A DNA stretch of 64,000 nucleotides from Cinnamomum chago (Eukaryota; Streptophyta; Magnoliopsida; Laurales; Lauraceae): contig CP142455.1 in assembly GCA_038049695.1 (NCBI GenBank), forward strand, positions 33,083,501 to 33,147,500, written 5' to 3'. Each line of letters starts with the position of its first letter. Position 1 is the stretch's first letter. Below, one piece after another: positions 23,716 to 34,371 of the stretch. The notes under the pieces were generated by a model. The model had not been told where the DNA came from, searched no databases, and was given only the letters and a program-made list of their open reading frames with translations. The translations under genes were made by a program, and so were the position numbers.

Positions 23716-25089
23716 ATAACTGTGAGAACCCGACCCCTAATCTCTTGGATTAGTGTTGTTTTATTTCTGGATTAGTTCTTTTAGTGGGATTAGTAGTTGT
23801 TGGGTTGAGTTTGTGAGCTAGAATGGTTTTTCTTCTAGTTTTGGGCTTTTGAGTGCTTTGGTAGCTTGTGGGGCCCTTTGGAGGTTCCCTTTTCGGCTTT
23901 GCTTTTCTTGTGAGATTTTCCCGATTTGTTTTGTATCTTGTTTTTGGCCCGTTGCATTCATCTTGAGGAATCCTACAACTTTCATGTTGATCTTGTATCC
24001 ATTTGAGAAACCAAAACCCGATTTCTTGGCCTTGAGGGCAAAACAGTCTTTTCACACCAAATCTGTACCCAAAACTCGATATTCTCGAAATCCGTGAAAC
24101 ATACACTTTTTGGAAACTAGATATTTCGACGATCATTTCTTCCTTCTTCGTCGAATCCATCCGAGGTCCCGAATTAGATGATTTCAGCCACCCAAGTCCC
24201 TTAAGTTGTGGGGCCCAAACCTCACTTGTTTATAAGAGGAACCCATCTCCTTCATTGCTCATTCTTCACCATTGTTCCAGCTGAACCTAGGGTTTTCCCT
24301 TGTGCAACTTCTTCTTCTTCTTGCTTCTTCATCTCCAAGCCACACCAATCTTGCACCAAACTAGAAATGGAGATCATCAATCTCTTCCCCTCCTTGCAAG
24401 CTTCATCTTGATAGCATTTTTGGAGAAACTCATCAACATTGAGACCTTCCTTGAGCTTGTTCTTCTCATTTGAAAGTCATCCAAGTAAGTGATTCTTCCC
24501 ATCTTTTAGATTTGTAATCTTCTAGCCTTAGAGAAGCTCCACCTTGATTATTGAAAGGTTTCATGGTCATTTCATTGTTTAACCCATTTTAGGGTTGTTT
24601 TGGGGGTTTTTGTAGAGATTGTGGATCTTGAGCTTGAGAGGTGATTAGGAGCTTGATTTGCTTGATTAGAGTCAAAGGCAAGTGGATGAATGGATTGTTT
24701 TGATTATTAACATGTTTTGTGAGAAAATCTTGATTCATTAATGGTTTTGGTGATTTTAATAGTTGTCTTTAATATGATTAATATTGATTTCAAGATGTGC
24801 TTATTGATGAGTTATTTCTCCCTTGTTAATCTCTTGGAAATGTATGTATCATAGTGTCAAGATTTCAAATGATTTCACATGAATGAGTTTTCTCCACCTT
24901 GTGATTAATTGTGAATGGAAAGAATGGAAAGAGAGGAACTTGAAATGAGGAGCTCTTTAGCTCATGTTATTGTCTTGGAAACATGTATTTAAACCATCTT
25001 GTTTATGGTTCTTTGTGGTTGATTATATGTTGGAAGGAAAGGAAAAAGAGGAAGAAAAATCAGCTTTCCCGGACCTGCTGTACCCAGGT

Positions 25090-25226
25090 CCGATCGATCG
25101 GACCTACAGGCCGATCGATCGGACTGTCAGTAACTGTAAGCCTTTTTGGGCCGATCGATCGGACCCTGTACATTTCTGGTACAGAAATTTCGACCGATCG
25201 ATCGGCCCTTCGGACCGATCGATCGG
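25090..25226. promoter_or_regulatory. Five exact CCGATCGATCGG palindromes
   Basis: Exact 12-bp palindromes lie at 25090-25101, 25111-25122, 25151-25162, 25194-25205 and 25215-25226. Copy B has four, at 41946-41957, 41967-41978, 42007-42018 and 42039-42050. They give false peptides with a repeated DRSIG. The spacing is not constant, so these are repeated sites and not one tandem unit. Confidence 0.75.
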
Positions 25227-26149
25227 AGGACTCAGTTTGAGTCCAGTGAAATTTGGTATTGTGTTTTTTTGGAAACCTTTGGGCCTTCTATGAGTCCTAG
25301 GGGTGTATACCTTAGTGTTAAGACCAATTGTACCCTAATCTAAGGTCCCTAAGACTAGGGAACTAAAAGGAAAGAATGGTGATGATCTAGACACTAATCC
25401 TTGGTTTTAGGTGGGACCCTTACCCTTTTTGGACTGTTTGGCCTATGAGTGAGGATGTCTTGAGCCGACACTCCTCCCGGTGGGTTCGGTGACATCGAAG
25501 TTAATCCATTTCAATCTTGAACGGGATGGAACGACGCGATATCTTCTTTATATCTAAACACAAGTCTATTTCCTTGGTTATCGCTAATTCTATTCCTTTC
25601 GAGGACTGAGTAGGTTGCTCGATGTTTCCGGATTAATGTCATGCCTAGGATGGACCGTTTATAATCTTGATTCTTGCTATTGTAACATCTAGTACTACCC
25701 ATAAGCTCATTTTAAGTTTTGAAAGTAGTGAAAGTGCATAAGGAGCCCGGAATGTCTTCAAACTCAAGGAGTACCAAGTAATTATTGTAATCGACATACG
25801 GGACCCCTATTCACTTAAATAGATCTGGAAATCAATATTCTTCCCGAAACGGTATAGTGCATTATATTTCCTCATTTCCCGAGATTTGCATCACATGACT
25901 TGTTTCCCGAAAGCATTGAAGTTACTCTGGTAACAGTTATTGTCCCGAAGTGCATTGCACCACATGATATGTTAGTGTGCCCTTGAGCACCCCCGTCTTG
26001 CCCGTTTGATTATGTATTTGTACTTGATTTACTTGCATTGTCTCGATTGTATTTGACCTATCAGTCGGCACCACTAAGCTTGGATAACCTTGTTGGTCTG
26101 ATCCACCAACTTGGAGATCCCCCTCTTGTCCCGCCAGCTGCAGCTTGGA

Positions 26150-27260
26150 TCCCGCTACCCGGTTATTACCGTGGTCCCGTCCCGATACCCGGTTATTACC
26201 GTGGTCTTGTCCCGATACCGCAGATTGCTACTGTGGTCCCCGATGCCCGGCTCGCTACCGTGGTCCCGTATAGTATATGTATATGCATTCATGAGATCCC
26301 CTGTTTCTCCTCACCTCGAGTGACTGAGATCAGGGCCTAGTATATGTATATGTATTGATATGAGATCCCCTGTTTCTCCTCACCTCGAGTGACTGAGATC
26401 AGGGCCTAGTTATTGCTCTATCGCTTTAGTGATAGAGGACTTAGCTTCGTGTGGTTGCCATCTTGCCAGTTCCCGATTCCTTGGATACCCGACATGTTTT
26501 ATATTGTTTACTTGCTTTCCGATAAATGATTCGTTTCCTTTATGAAAGTTGTTATTTAAACAAGTGCTAATATTCTCCAATGTAAATTCAGTTATTATTA
26601 TATTGTTTTCTGTTCTTTGTACCCGCACATGTTTTAAATGGATGCCGGTTGGGCGAATACCCATGCTTTTACATATGTTTCAAACGATCGATGGTTTTAC
26701 TAGATTTATGTGATTACACATGTTTTAAATGAATACCCGAATTGTTAAATATCCGTGCCTTGTTTTAAATGACATTTGGCTGGTGAGATTCCTATGTTTA
26801 TACCGTTTTAAATGATTACCCGATTTGTCAAATATCCATGGTTTGAAATATGTTTTAGATGACACTTGTTTTGCCAGATTCCTATGTTTATACCTATTTT
26901 ACATGATACCCGATTTGTTTAAATATCCATACCTTGGAATAGGTTTAAACGAACATTAGTCTTGTCAGATTTCTTGGGTTACACTTGTTTTAAATGAACA
27001 CCCGGTTTGTTAAATATCCGTATTTTCACATATGTTTCAAATGGACATTGGTTTTGCTAGACTGTTATGGATACCTGATTTGTTGTATACTTGTGTTTTA
27101 CTTAAGTTTCAAAGGAACGTTTGTTTTGTCAAACCACTATATTTATACATGTTTTAGACGAATACCCGATTGTCAAATATCTATGATTATAGATGATATA
27201 AATGAATACATGTTTTATTAGATGTTCATGTTTTACCCGTGCTTGAAATGAATACAAGTT
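26150..27260 (+). repeat. Tandem arrays inside solo LTR copy A
   Basis: Three arrays follow each other. About 33-bp units with CCCGGTTATTACCGTGGTCC occupy 26150-26270. A direct duplication of about 70 bp (GAGATCCCCTGTTTCTCC ... CAGGGCCTAG) occupies 26270-26409. Degenerate units of about 80-90 bp with GAATACCCGATTTGTTAAAT and TGTTTTAAATGA run from 26620 to 27260. The first and last arrays are also present in copy B. Confidence 0.75.
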
Positions 27261-27906
27261 TTCCCCGAGATTCCCGACTTTGCACCCGTATAATTATATG
27301 CAGCATTTTGAGCAAATAGCATGATTTATCATTTGTATTATTATTCGCTATATTGTGTTCTCTTCATCCACCTGCCAGACCATCGTGTCTGACCCACTAC
27401 TTTTGGTACTCAGGTTCAGATTTCTTCGCCCCGAGTTGAGTGTTTCTATTGGCTGTGGAGCCATGCCTTGCAGGTTGGTTTGTCGGCTATGTCATGTAGA
27501 CATTGAGCTTGACATCGGAGCTACGTCACATTTGGGTAGTAGTTTATAGCTTCTTGTTGTATGGCTTTTATTAGCCTGTTTCTTGGGCTTCTTAATTAAT
27601 GTACATTGATAATTGTAACTTGAACATATTTGGGAATGTAATATCCTGTTGCTGTCAGCTCTGTAATTTATTGTGATGGTTACTCCAGTCTGATATGATT
27701 CTTGATATAATAGCTTAGTGCTAAAGGTTGAGTGCGACGCGGAATCCGATGGCCACGGACTTCGGGTCGCAACGCCACAAATGCTTCCGCAAAATATTCA
27801 GAATGTGTTGTCCTCACACACGCGGATCTTGGGAGAAGTAAAAATACATTTATGCTTAATCCCATCTCCCGCCCCCGAGGTTTCGGTTCGGGGGCGTGAC
27901 AATAAC

Positions 27907-28146
27907 AATAGCATTGTTTAGTGTCAATATCTTCATACAAGGTGTATAGATAGACATGTTTGTCAACAAATGGATCTGGTGTCGTCTAGTTACTCTGGAG
28001 CCCACCTAATCATGATGAAGGCATCAAGACGTATATTAGCTAGAATAAACTTCAGTTTTCATAAGGATCTTCTTATAGGCCTTTTTAGAATCAAAGGTCA
28101 GTTGTATCGTAGTACTTTAGTTTTGAGAAGATCAACAAACTCCCTC
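27907..28146. other. Short unresolved spacer
   Basis: This 240-bp stretch lies between the solo LTR and the start of the reverse TR-GAG LTR. No gene or repeat was recognised. Confidence 0.4.
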
Positions 28147-28533
28147 TGAAAGTCCGGGATCCGAACCCTAGGAGGGGCGAATAAGGTGAGCTTAATTTTA
28201 TGCTAATCATGCCAAATTTTAACTCTTTAAAATACTTAGGCACAAATGATGATTCTATAAAAATAAAATGCTGAAGCTATCAAGATAAATCACCACAAAG
28301 CATGCACCATAAAACAATGATTTATAGTGGTTCGGCCTGAATGCCTACGTCCACTACCGGCTTGTGATCCTACACCCCACTGGATTTTCTACTATCTCAA
28401 ACTCATGCTTTTCAATAGGTTAAGTAATAACCTCTATAATATACTTTTCAAGGCTAAGCAATAACCTCTGCAATATGCTTTTTTAGGTTAAGCAATAACC
28501 TTTACAAGCCTAAACGTTTTTTCCTCTCAGACA
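28147..28533 (-). repeat. Old reverse TR-GAG LTR, part 1 of 3
   Basis: It starts TGAAAGTCC, the reverse of the LTR end, and carries the reversed GGTTCGGCC and TAAGCAATAACC blocks of the family. The LTR is interrupted at 28534 by a forward LTR of its own family and continues at 33797-34371 and 49695 to about 50110. Confidence 0.75.
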
Positions 28534-29092
28534 TGTTAGGGATTTTGTGTATTGCAATTTGATGAATGCATAATCATTCAGCATCATTTGAATTTACACA
28601 CATGCATTGATTTAGAAAAACTTAAAATCTTGATTTATACATGCATTGTTTTTAAGACTTGTAAAAATGTTGATTTATGCATGTTTTGATTTTAAACTAG
28701 GATGCAATAAATTTTGAAAAGAAGTTTTATCAAATCAAGCTAGCCTACGTTTTAAATCTTTCAAATCTTTTTAGGCTTTTATGTTTCATGATTTTAAACC
28801 TCTCAATTTGATTTAAATCATGATTCCAAGCTTGATTCAGTGGCCCAAAAATTCCCCTCAAAGAAATACTTTGGAAATATGAATTTTAGGGAAATTTGGT
28901 CCCTGGGCCCTGGTCGACCCGCAGTGTGCTCGGTCGACCGAGCCAGACCCGGTCGACTGAGCACACATGCGGTTGACCGGGAAAGAGCCGTTGGGCTACT
29001 TTTTCAAACGGTCAGATTTTTGACCGTCGAGTACCAGGTCGACCCGGGGGTCATGGGGTCGACCGAGGACTAGCTGTTGGGCAGTTTTTGGG

Positions 29093-29100
29093 TATAAATA
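29093..29100 (+). promoter_or_regulatory. TATA box of the TR-GAG solo LTR
   Basis: GGGTATAAATAGTGGC lies about 25 bp after the last GGTCGACC palindrome. It is the best TATA box seen in the family. Confidence 0.7.
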
Positions 29101-30343
29101 GTGGCTCATTCCTAAAGAAATTTTGAGGATCAAGAGGCCCTCCTTGAGATGTTTTGAGGCCAATCAAAAGGGAATGAGCTAAGGGATTAAAGGGGTCATT
29201 TGGAAAGCTAAAGCTTGGTTCCATTGAGTTAAATCACTAAGTAAGCTTTACTTTTCTTAATCATATGTTTTCATGCTTTGCTTTAATTATTGGTAAATCT
29301 TTTCTAGCATGATAAACTACGACTTGTTGTGTCCTTAACATGTATATGTTTTTGAATTGATTTATTGTTTTGGATGCATCACCTTGATTCAAACTAAGTA
29401 GTACTCACATTGGTATATCTAAGTAAATCATGTTAATGAAAACATCTTTGAAATTATATGTAACATGATTTCTATACTTGGTTGAATCTTTGGTTGTTAT
29501 TTTTCATCATAAGAAAATCACTTTCAAATCTATCTTATGTTTTGAATTCAACAACTTCACAAATCATATGTACTTTTGTTTTAAAGTTTCACAACTTGCT
29601 TTGCATTGATAGGTATATCATTTTCAAGTTGAATTTATAATTACATATGATTTGTCCCCTAACTTCAATCAAATCTATTTTTATGTTTTATGCTTTAGCA
29701 TACACATATTGAGCTACATTGTTAATTTGATTGACATCTCTATGCATCACATGTTTTGTTCTCAGAATTTGACAACTTGTTTAGAATACATATGTTTATC
29801 ATTTACAAGTTATTTTTAACATGTGATTAGCATTCTTTCCTGAATCATAATTTTTTTTATGAGCTAAAACATTTAAAAGCCTTTGGCATACATTTATGAG
29901 CTTTCATTTTCAAATTGATTGAGGACATCATACGTACACATTGTGCATTCATCTTTGCATTCATAGTGTGTGTGTGAATTAGATTTTCACTTTCATATCT
30001 GCCTAATTAAGAGACATTGTATTGAGCTATAAATTGTATCTCTATCAAGTGTATTGTAGACACTACTTAGAGAGATAACCAACCTTTTGGTTGTAGAGGT
30101 TATTGCTTAACCTAAGAAAAGCATAATTTAGAGGTTATTGTTTAGCCTTGAAAAGCATATTGTCACTACAAGAAATTTAGGTTGTTGCGACGAAATTTGA
30201 TGATGAATTTTTTTTTTGTCTTAAAAGAACACCCAAAGGGGACGAAATATAAATTTTGTCGTCTGTTTTCATGTTTTTCAAAAGTATAGGAGACGAAAAC
30301 AAAATTTTGTCTACAAAAATATGGCGCCAACTTGTTTTGTGTT

Positions 30344-30960
30344 GGCGCCAATTATTTTAGCTTATTAGAGACGAAAATTGTTGTCACAAAATATAAATTT
30401 TTTTTGCGACGAACGTAATTCGTCACCAATAAGGATAAGTTATGGAAGACGAACATATTTCGTCACCAAAATAAGGCGCCAATTTCATTTACTTTGGCGC
30501 GGATTATTTTAGCTCATTGGAGACGAACATTTTTGTCACAAAATATAATTTGTTTTTGTGACGAACTTAATTCGTCACTAATAAGAATAAGTTATGGAAG
30601 ACGAAAATATTTCGTCACTAGAATAAGGTGCCAATTTCATTTGCGGGCGCGAATTATTTTAGCTCATTGGAGACGAAAATCTTTGTCACAAAATATAATT
30701 TGTTTTTGCGACGAACGTAATTCATCACCAATAAGGATAAGTTATAGACAATGAACATATTTCGTCACCAAAATAAGACGCCAATTTCATTTGCTTTGGC
30801 GCGAATTATTTTAGCTCATTGGAGACGAAAATTTTTGTCACAAAATATAATTTGTTTTTGTGACGAACATAATTCGTCACTATTAAGGATAAGTTATGGA
30901 AGACGAAAATATTTGTTCACCAAAATAAGGCGCCAATTTCATTTGCGGTGGCACCAATTT
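30344..30960 (+). repeat. Subterminal tandem repeats of the CACTA element, about 151 bp
   Basis: The mark GGCGC followed by ATTATTTTAGCTCATTGGAGACG recurs at 30344, 30496, 30646 and 30798, a spacing of 150-152 bp. Each unit holds several GACGAA and TTCGTCAC motifs. Confidence 0.85.
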
Positions 30961-31475
30961 CGTTCCACTTGAGCCTATTCCTCTCTTACAAGTATTGCTT
31001 TGGAAAAGCCTTTAAAATGACTAAAATGGCCCCCCAAGGCCCTAACGTCCATCCCCCCCCCACCCCAATCCAACGCCCCTTTTCCAAAATCCATTTCCCC
31101 CTTTGTCCCTCCATCTATCCCGGTCTCTCTTTTCCAAAACCATTTCCCCCCTTTTCCAAAACCCTTTTCCAGAAGAGGAGAGAAGAACCCTTTTCCCCAT
31201 TTTCCAAAACCCTTTTCCAACATCTCCCACCCATCGTCTCAAGCAGCAGCCCCATGGCCCATTGGCCCCCATCAATCATCACCACCCTCCATCAACACAC
31301 GCAGTACAGACCCATCCCTGATCAGTGATCCTTCTCATCTCTACTTCTCTCAGTCTCTCTCGCCTAGAATTCCTAGACGCAGCCACCATCACCAATCACC
31401 ATCATCTGTGCCCATCATCCTCCATCCAGGAGTCCGCCATTGCTAGGTACACCTACCTCTCTCAGTCTCTGCTAC
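30961..31475 (+). other. C-rich segment inside the CACTA element
   Basis: The segment is pyrimidine-rich with many repeats of CCCTTTTCC at 31075-31215, then CATCACCACC and CTCTCAGTCTCT. Overlapping frames on both strands reflect this bias. It may be a captured 5' leader of a host gene, but no coding match was recognised. Confidence 0.4.
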
Positions 31476-31640
31476 TGTGAGAACTTGGTCCGGGCGGTAC
31501 CCTTAATCACGGAGCGTAGCATGTCAACCACGGGCTTCAAACGGTGAGTCTCCGTTAGCCCACATCAGAAATATCCAAGTCCTGACCTTGGGCTTATAAG
31601 TCAAACCCCGTATTAACTTAGCATGGGGCTTTTTAAAACC

Positions 31641-31738
31641 ATGCGTCCCCGGAAATCATAAGAACTTCGAAGTTAAGCGTGCTCGGGCGGGAGCAGTATT
31701 AGGATGGGTGACCTCCTGGGAAGTCCTCGCGCGTGCAC
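31641..31738 (+). ncRNA. 5S rRNA-derived sequence in Cassandra-type LTR 1
   Basis: The match to plant 5S rRNA covers about the last three quarters of the gene, including AAGTTAAGCGTGCTCGGGC (A-box region) and AGGATGGGTGACCTCCTGGG (C box), and then GAAGTCCTCG. These are the internal RNA polymerase III promoter elements. Copies are at about 31997-32094 and 32353-32436. It is not a genuine 5S gene because it sits within a retroelement LTR and differs at several positions. Confidence 0.85.
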
Positions 31739-31788
31739 GTGGGCCAAAGCGGATAATTTCATGCTGAGTTGGGCGGGGTTGTGACAGT

Positions 31789-31800
31789 TGGTATCAGAGC
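31789..31800 (+). other. Primer binding site of the Cassandra-type element
   Basis: TGGTATCAGAGC follows LTR 1 by 2 bp and matches the initiator tRNA-Met 3' end. In the second interior it is TGGTATCGGAGC (32145-32156), one base changed. Confidence 0.85.
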
Positions 31801-32555
31801 CGAGGACGACTCTATTTCTAGTGGGGGAGAATGTGAGATCTTGGTCCGGGCGGTACCCTTAACAACTGGGCGTAGCGTGTCAATGACGGGCTTCAAACGG
31901 CGAGTCTACGATAGCCCGCATCGGAAATATCCAAGTCCTGATCATGGGCTTATAAGTTAAACCCCGTATTAACTTAGCATGAGGCTTTTTAAAACCGTGC
32001 GACCCCGGAAATCTTAAGAACTCCGAAGTTAAGCGTGCTCGGGCGGGAGCAGTACTAGGATGAGTGACCTCCTAGGAAGTCCTCGCACGTACACGTGGGC
32101 CAAAGCGGACAATTTCATGCTAAGTTGGGCGGGACTGTGACAGTTGGTATCGGAGCCGAGGACGACTGTATTTCTAGTGGGGGAGAATGTGAGATCTTGG
32201 TCCGGGCGGTACTCTTAACCACGGGGTGTAGCGTGTCAACCATGGGCGTCAAACGATGAGTCTCCGTTAGCCCGCATCGGAAATATCCAAGTCTTGACCA
32301 TGGCTTATAAGTCAAACCCCGTATTAACTTAGCATGAAGTCTTCTAAAATCGTGCGGCTCCAAAAATTGTAAGAACTTTGAAGTTAAGCGTGCTCGGGCG
32401 GGAACAGTACTAGGATGGGTGACCTCCTGGGAAGTCCTTGAGTTGGGCGGGGTAAATGCGACAAAAAAATTTTGTCTCTATTTTTTAAATTTATGACAAA
32501 ATATTTTTGTCTCTAATTTCTTCCTTTAATGACAAAATATTTTGTCACTAATTAC

Positions 32556-33237
32556 TAGGGGTGTAAAAAAAAACCGAATAACCGTTTAACCGAACCGAAC
32601 CGCGGTTAATAACTGTGGTTCACGGTCTGGTTACGGTTACGGTTATTGAACTCCAAAAATCGCACCCTACGGTTCGGTTACGGTTTTCTGTATTAATTCA
32701 CGGTTATTAACCGAACCGAACCGTAACATACGGTTCGGTTAACCGCATACGGTTAACCGTACCGTTATACTAATATAAGAAAAACTAAAGGGCCTAGATG
32801 TAATTCTGAAGTTATGTGAAGCACTTAAGCCAAATAGACATCAGTGAACTTGCTCCAACAGAGATTAGAAGATTAGAACAGTAGTACTACATCAAAAGCG
32901 TGGGTACAGACAATGATGGTAAGTTTATACCGATTTGAATCCCACCAACAACATTAATTTTTTCCGAGTCTGCAGAAAATAAATTAAAACGCATAGCGTT
33001 GGACCAACATCAGAAGCTTAAAGCACAAAAAAAGTGGCTAAGGATTATAGCAATGAAGATTTTTTTCCACGGTTATTAACCGTAACCGAACCGTTTCATA
33101 TGGTTAACCACGGTTCGGTTTTCCACGGTTTTTGTGGATATGGTTACGGTTACGGTTTTGAAAAATAGAAAACCGCGGTTACGGTTCGGTTAACGGTTTT
33201 CCCAATATGAACGGTTAACCAAACCGTTACACCCCTA
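32556..33237. mobile_element. hAT-type MITE rich in AACCG/CGGTT
   Basis: The 682-bp element starts TAGGGGTGTAA and ends TTACACCCCTA, with a perfect 8-bp target duplication CTAATTAC (32548-32555, 33238-33245) typical of hAT elements. Both ends are packed with AACCGAACCG and ACGGTTACGGTT repeats; the middle 32770-33060 is unlike them. There is no coding capacity. Confidence 0.88.
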
Positions 33238-33796
33238 CTAATTACTTACAAGAATGTTTCCAACATAGTGTATTGGAGACGAAAAAAAAAATACTTGTTT
33301 CCAACAGAGTGTATTGGAGACAAAAAAGTCGTCACAAATTTATCTTTTTCAATGACGAATTTTTTTCCGTCTCCAATACCTTTTAGCGACAAGGCTTTGG
33401 CAACGAAACGGGTGACGAAAAATTTTCGTCTCAATTAGTTTCGGTGACGAAATATGTACATTTTGGGACAAATTTGTGTCGTCCTTAAACCCCAAAATTT
33501 CTTGTAGTGTGTAAAGGTTATTGCTTAGCCTATTGAAAGGCATAAATAGTGAAAATCCGGTAGGGTGTTGGATCACAAGCTGGTAGTGGATGTAGGCATT
33601 AAGGCCGAACCACTATAAATCCTTGTGTGATGGTGCATGCTTTGTGGTGATTGTTTTTGTTTAGCTTCCGCATTTAATTTTATAATCATCACTTGTGACT
33701 AGTTTATTTTAAAGAAGTTAAAATTGGGCATAATTGGTCACATATTGTAGCTCACCCTATTCACTCCCCCTCTAGGGTTCGGATCCAGGACTTTCA

Positions 33797-34371
33797 AGGC
33801 ATGTCTAAGATACACTCAAAGAGATACAACTTAAGCTTAATATAATGCCTCTAGAATAGGCTGATATGAAAGTAAAAGTACAACTCAAACATACATTCTA
33901 GAAATACAAAGATGAATACTCAATGTGTATGTTACTTCAATCAAGTTTAAAAGTAATAGCTCAATAAATGTAATCTTAAAGATTTTGAAAGTTTAAACCA
34001 AAGAGAAGATTTAATTGAAGTAAGGATGCTAATCACATGTGGTATGAAAAAAAACTTGAAAATGATATAACTGATAAAAAGCTCACAAGTTGAATGGAAA
34101 TATTCCAAAACTAGCACATGAGATGCAAGGGAATGTTGTATCCAAAATAAATTAGTTTAACTAAATGGTTCAAGGTATGGAAAACAACTAATTAGAGCTC
34201 ACTCAAATAGAGAAATCATGCTATATTTGAAATACAAAGTTTTGCATAAGCATGTGAGACAATAATCATGAAAACCAAAACTAACTTAGAAGGGTTTACC
34301 TATTTGGTTCTATCATTTTGGCTCTCCATTGATCTTCTAGCCTTCTTAACTCATTCCCTTTGTTTGGACTT
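33797..34371 (-). repeat. Old reverse TR-GAG LTR, part 2 of 3
   Basis: The sequence resumes the LTR interrupted at 28533. It contains the reversed LTR sequence including the segment near CTTCTTAACTCATTCCC that matches the forward family near 4375-4440. It is cut at 34371 by the Tat-like element (TSD GACTT). Confidence 0.7.

Larger units (their letters stand above)
23721..27901 (+). mobile_element. 4.2-kb solo LTR (Gypsy-type, copy A)
   Basis: The 4181-bp unit starts TGTGAGAACCCG and ends GGGGGCGTGACA. It is flanked by a perfect 5-bp duplication ATAAC (23716-23720, 27902-27906). A second complete unit with its own duplication is at 40554-44686, so the unit transposes as a whole, and with no interior or second LTR it is best read as a solo LTR. 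The length suits large Gypsy elements such as the Tat group; the lineage is not proven. Inside are a TATA-like TTTATAAGAGG at 24229, five CCGATCGATCGG palindromes (25090-25226) and several tandem arrays. An alternative is a non-autonomous element with no long LTR of its own. Confidence 0.8.
31476..32453 (+). mobile_element. Tandem Cassandra-type TRIM: three LTRs, two interiors
   Basis: Two full 311-bp LTRs (31476-31786, 31832-32142) and a third lacking internal and final sequence (32188-32453) begin TGTGAGA and, where complete, end TGTGACA. The two 45-bp interiors (31787-31831, 32143-32187) each hold TGGTATCAGAGC or its one-base variant (Met tRNA primer site) and the purine tract GTGGGGGAGAA. 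Each LTR carries the downstream part of 5S rRNA. From established knowledge, a short LTR element with 5S rRNA sequence in the LTR and a Met primer site is Cassandra. LTRs sharing interiors head to tail usually arise by unequal recombination. Confidence 0.85.
30164..33509 (+). mobile_element. Non-autonomous CACTA (En/Spm-type) transposon
   Basis: The element starts CACTACAAGAAATTT and ends AAATTTCTTGTAGTG, a perfect terminal inverted repeat. It is flanked by the 3-bp duplication TGT (30161-30163, 33510-33512). Subterminal sequence is full of GACGAAA/TTTCGTC motifs at both ends, as in CACTA elements where the transposase binds. No transposase was recognised. The interior holds a GC-rich segment, a tandem Cassandra-type TRIM and a hAT-type MITE. 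Confidence 0.9.
28534..33796 (+). mobile_element. TR-GAG family solo LTR, interrupted by a CACTA element
   Basis: It begins TGTTAGGG and ends GGACTTTCA. After removing the CACTA element and its duplicated TGT, 1914 bp remain, the length of the intact LTRs at 3644 and 9446. The flanks AGACA (28529-28533) and AGGCA (33797-33801) fit a 5-bp target duplication with one change. There is a palindrome cluster at 28911-29072 and a clear TATA box at 29093-29100. No interior is present, so it is a solo LTR. Confidence 0.85.

Noticed and set aside
24964..25343. Frames rich in the repeated peptide DRSIG, also at 41869-42312
   Set aside because: They are the translation of CCGATCGATCGG palindromes inside LTRs, occur in several frames and lack any domain.
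31042..31328. Gly/Trp- and Pro-rich frames on both strands
   Set aside because: They arise from CCCTTTTCC-type low-complexity sequence and appear in several frames at once.
31641..31738. A genuine 5S rRNA gene
   Set aside because: It covers only part of 5S, is repeated within LTRs next to a primer site and purine tract, and has substitutions; a Cassandra-type LTR explains it better.
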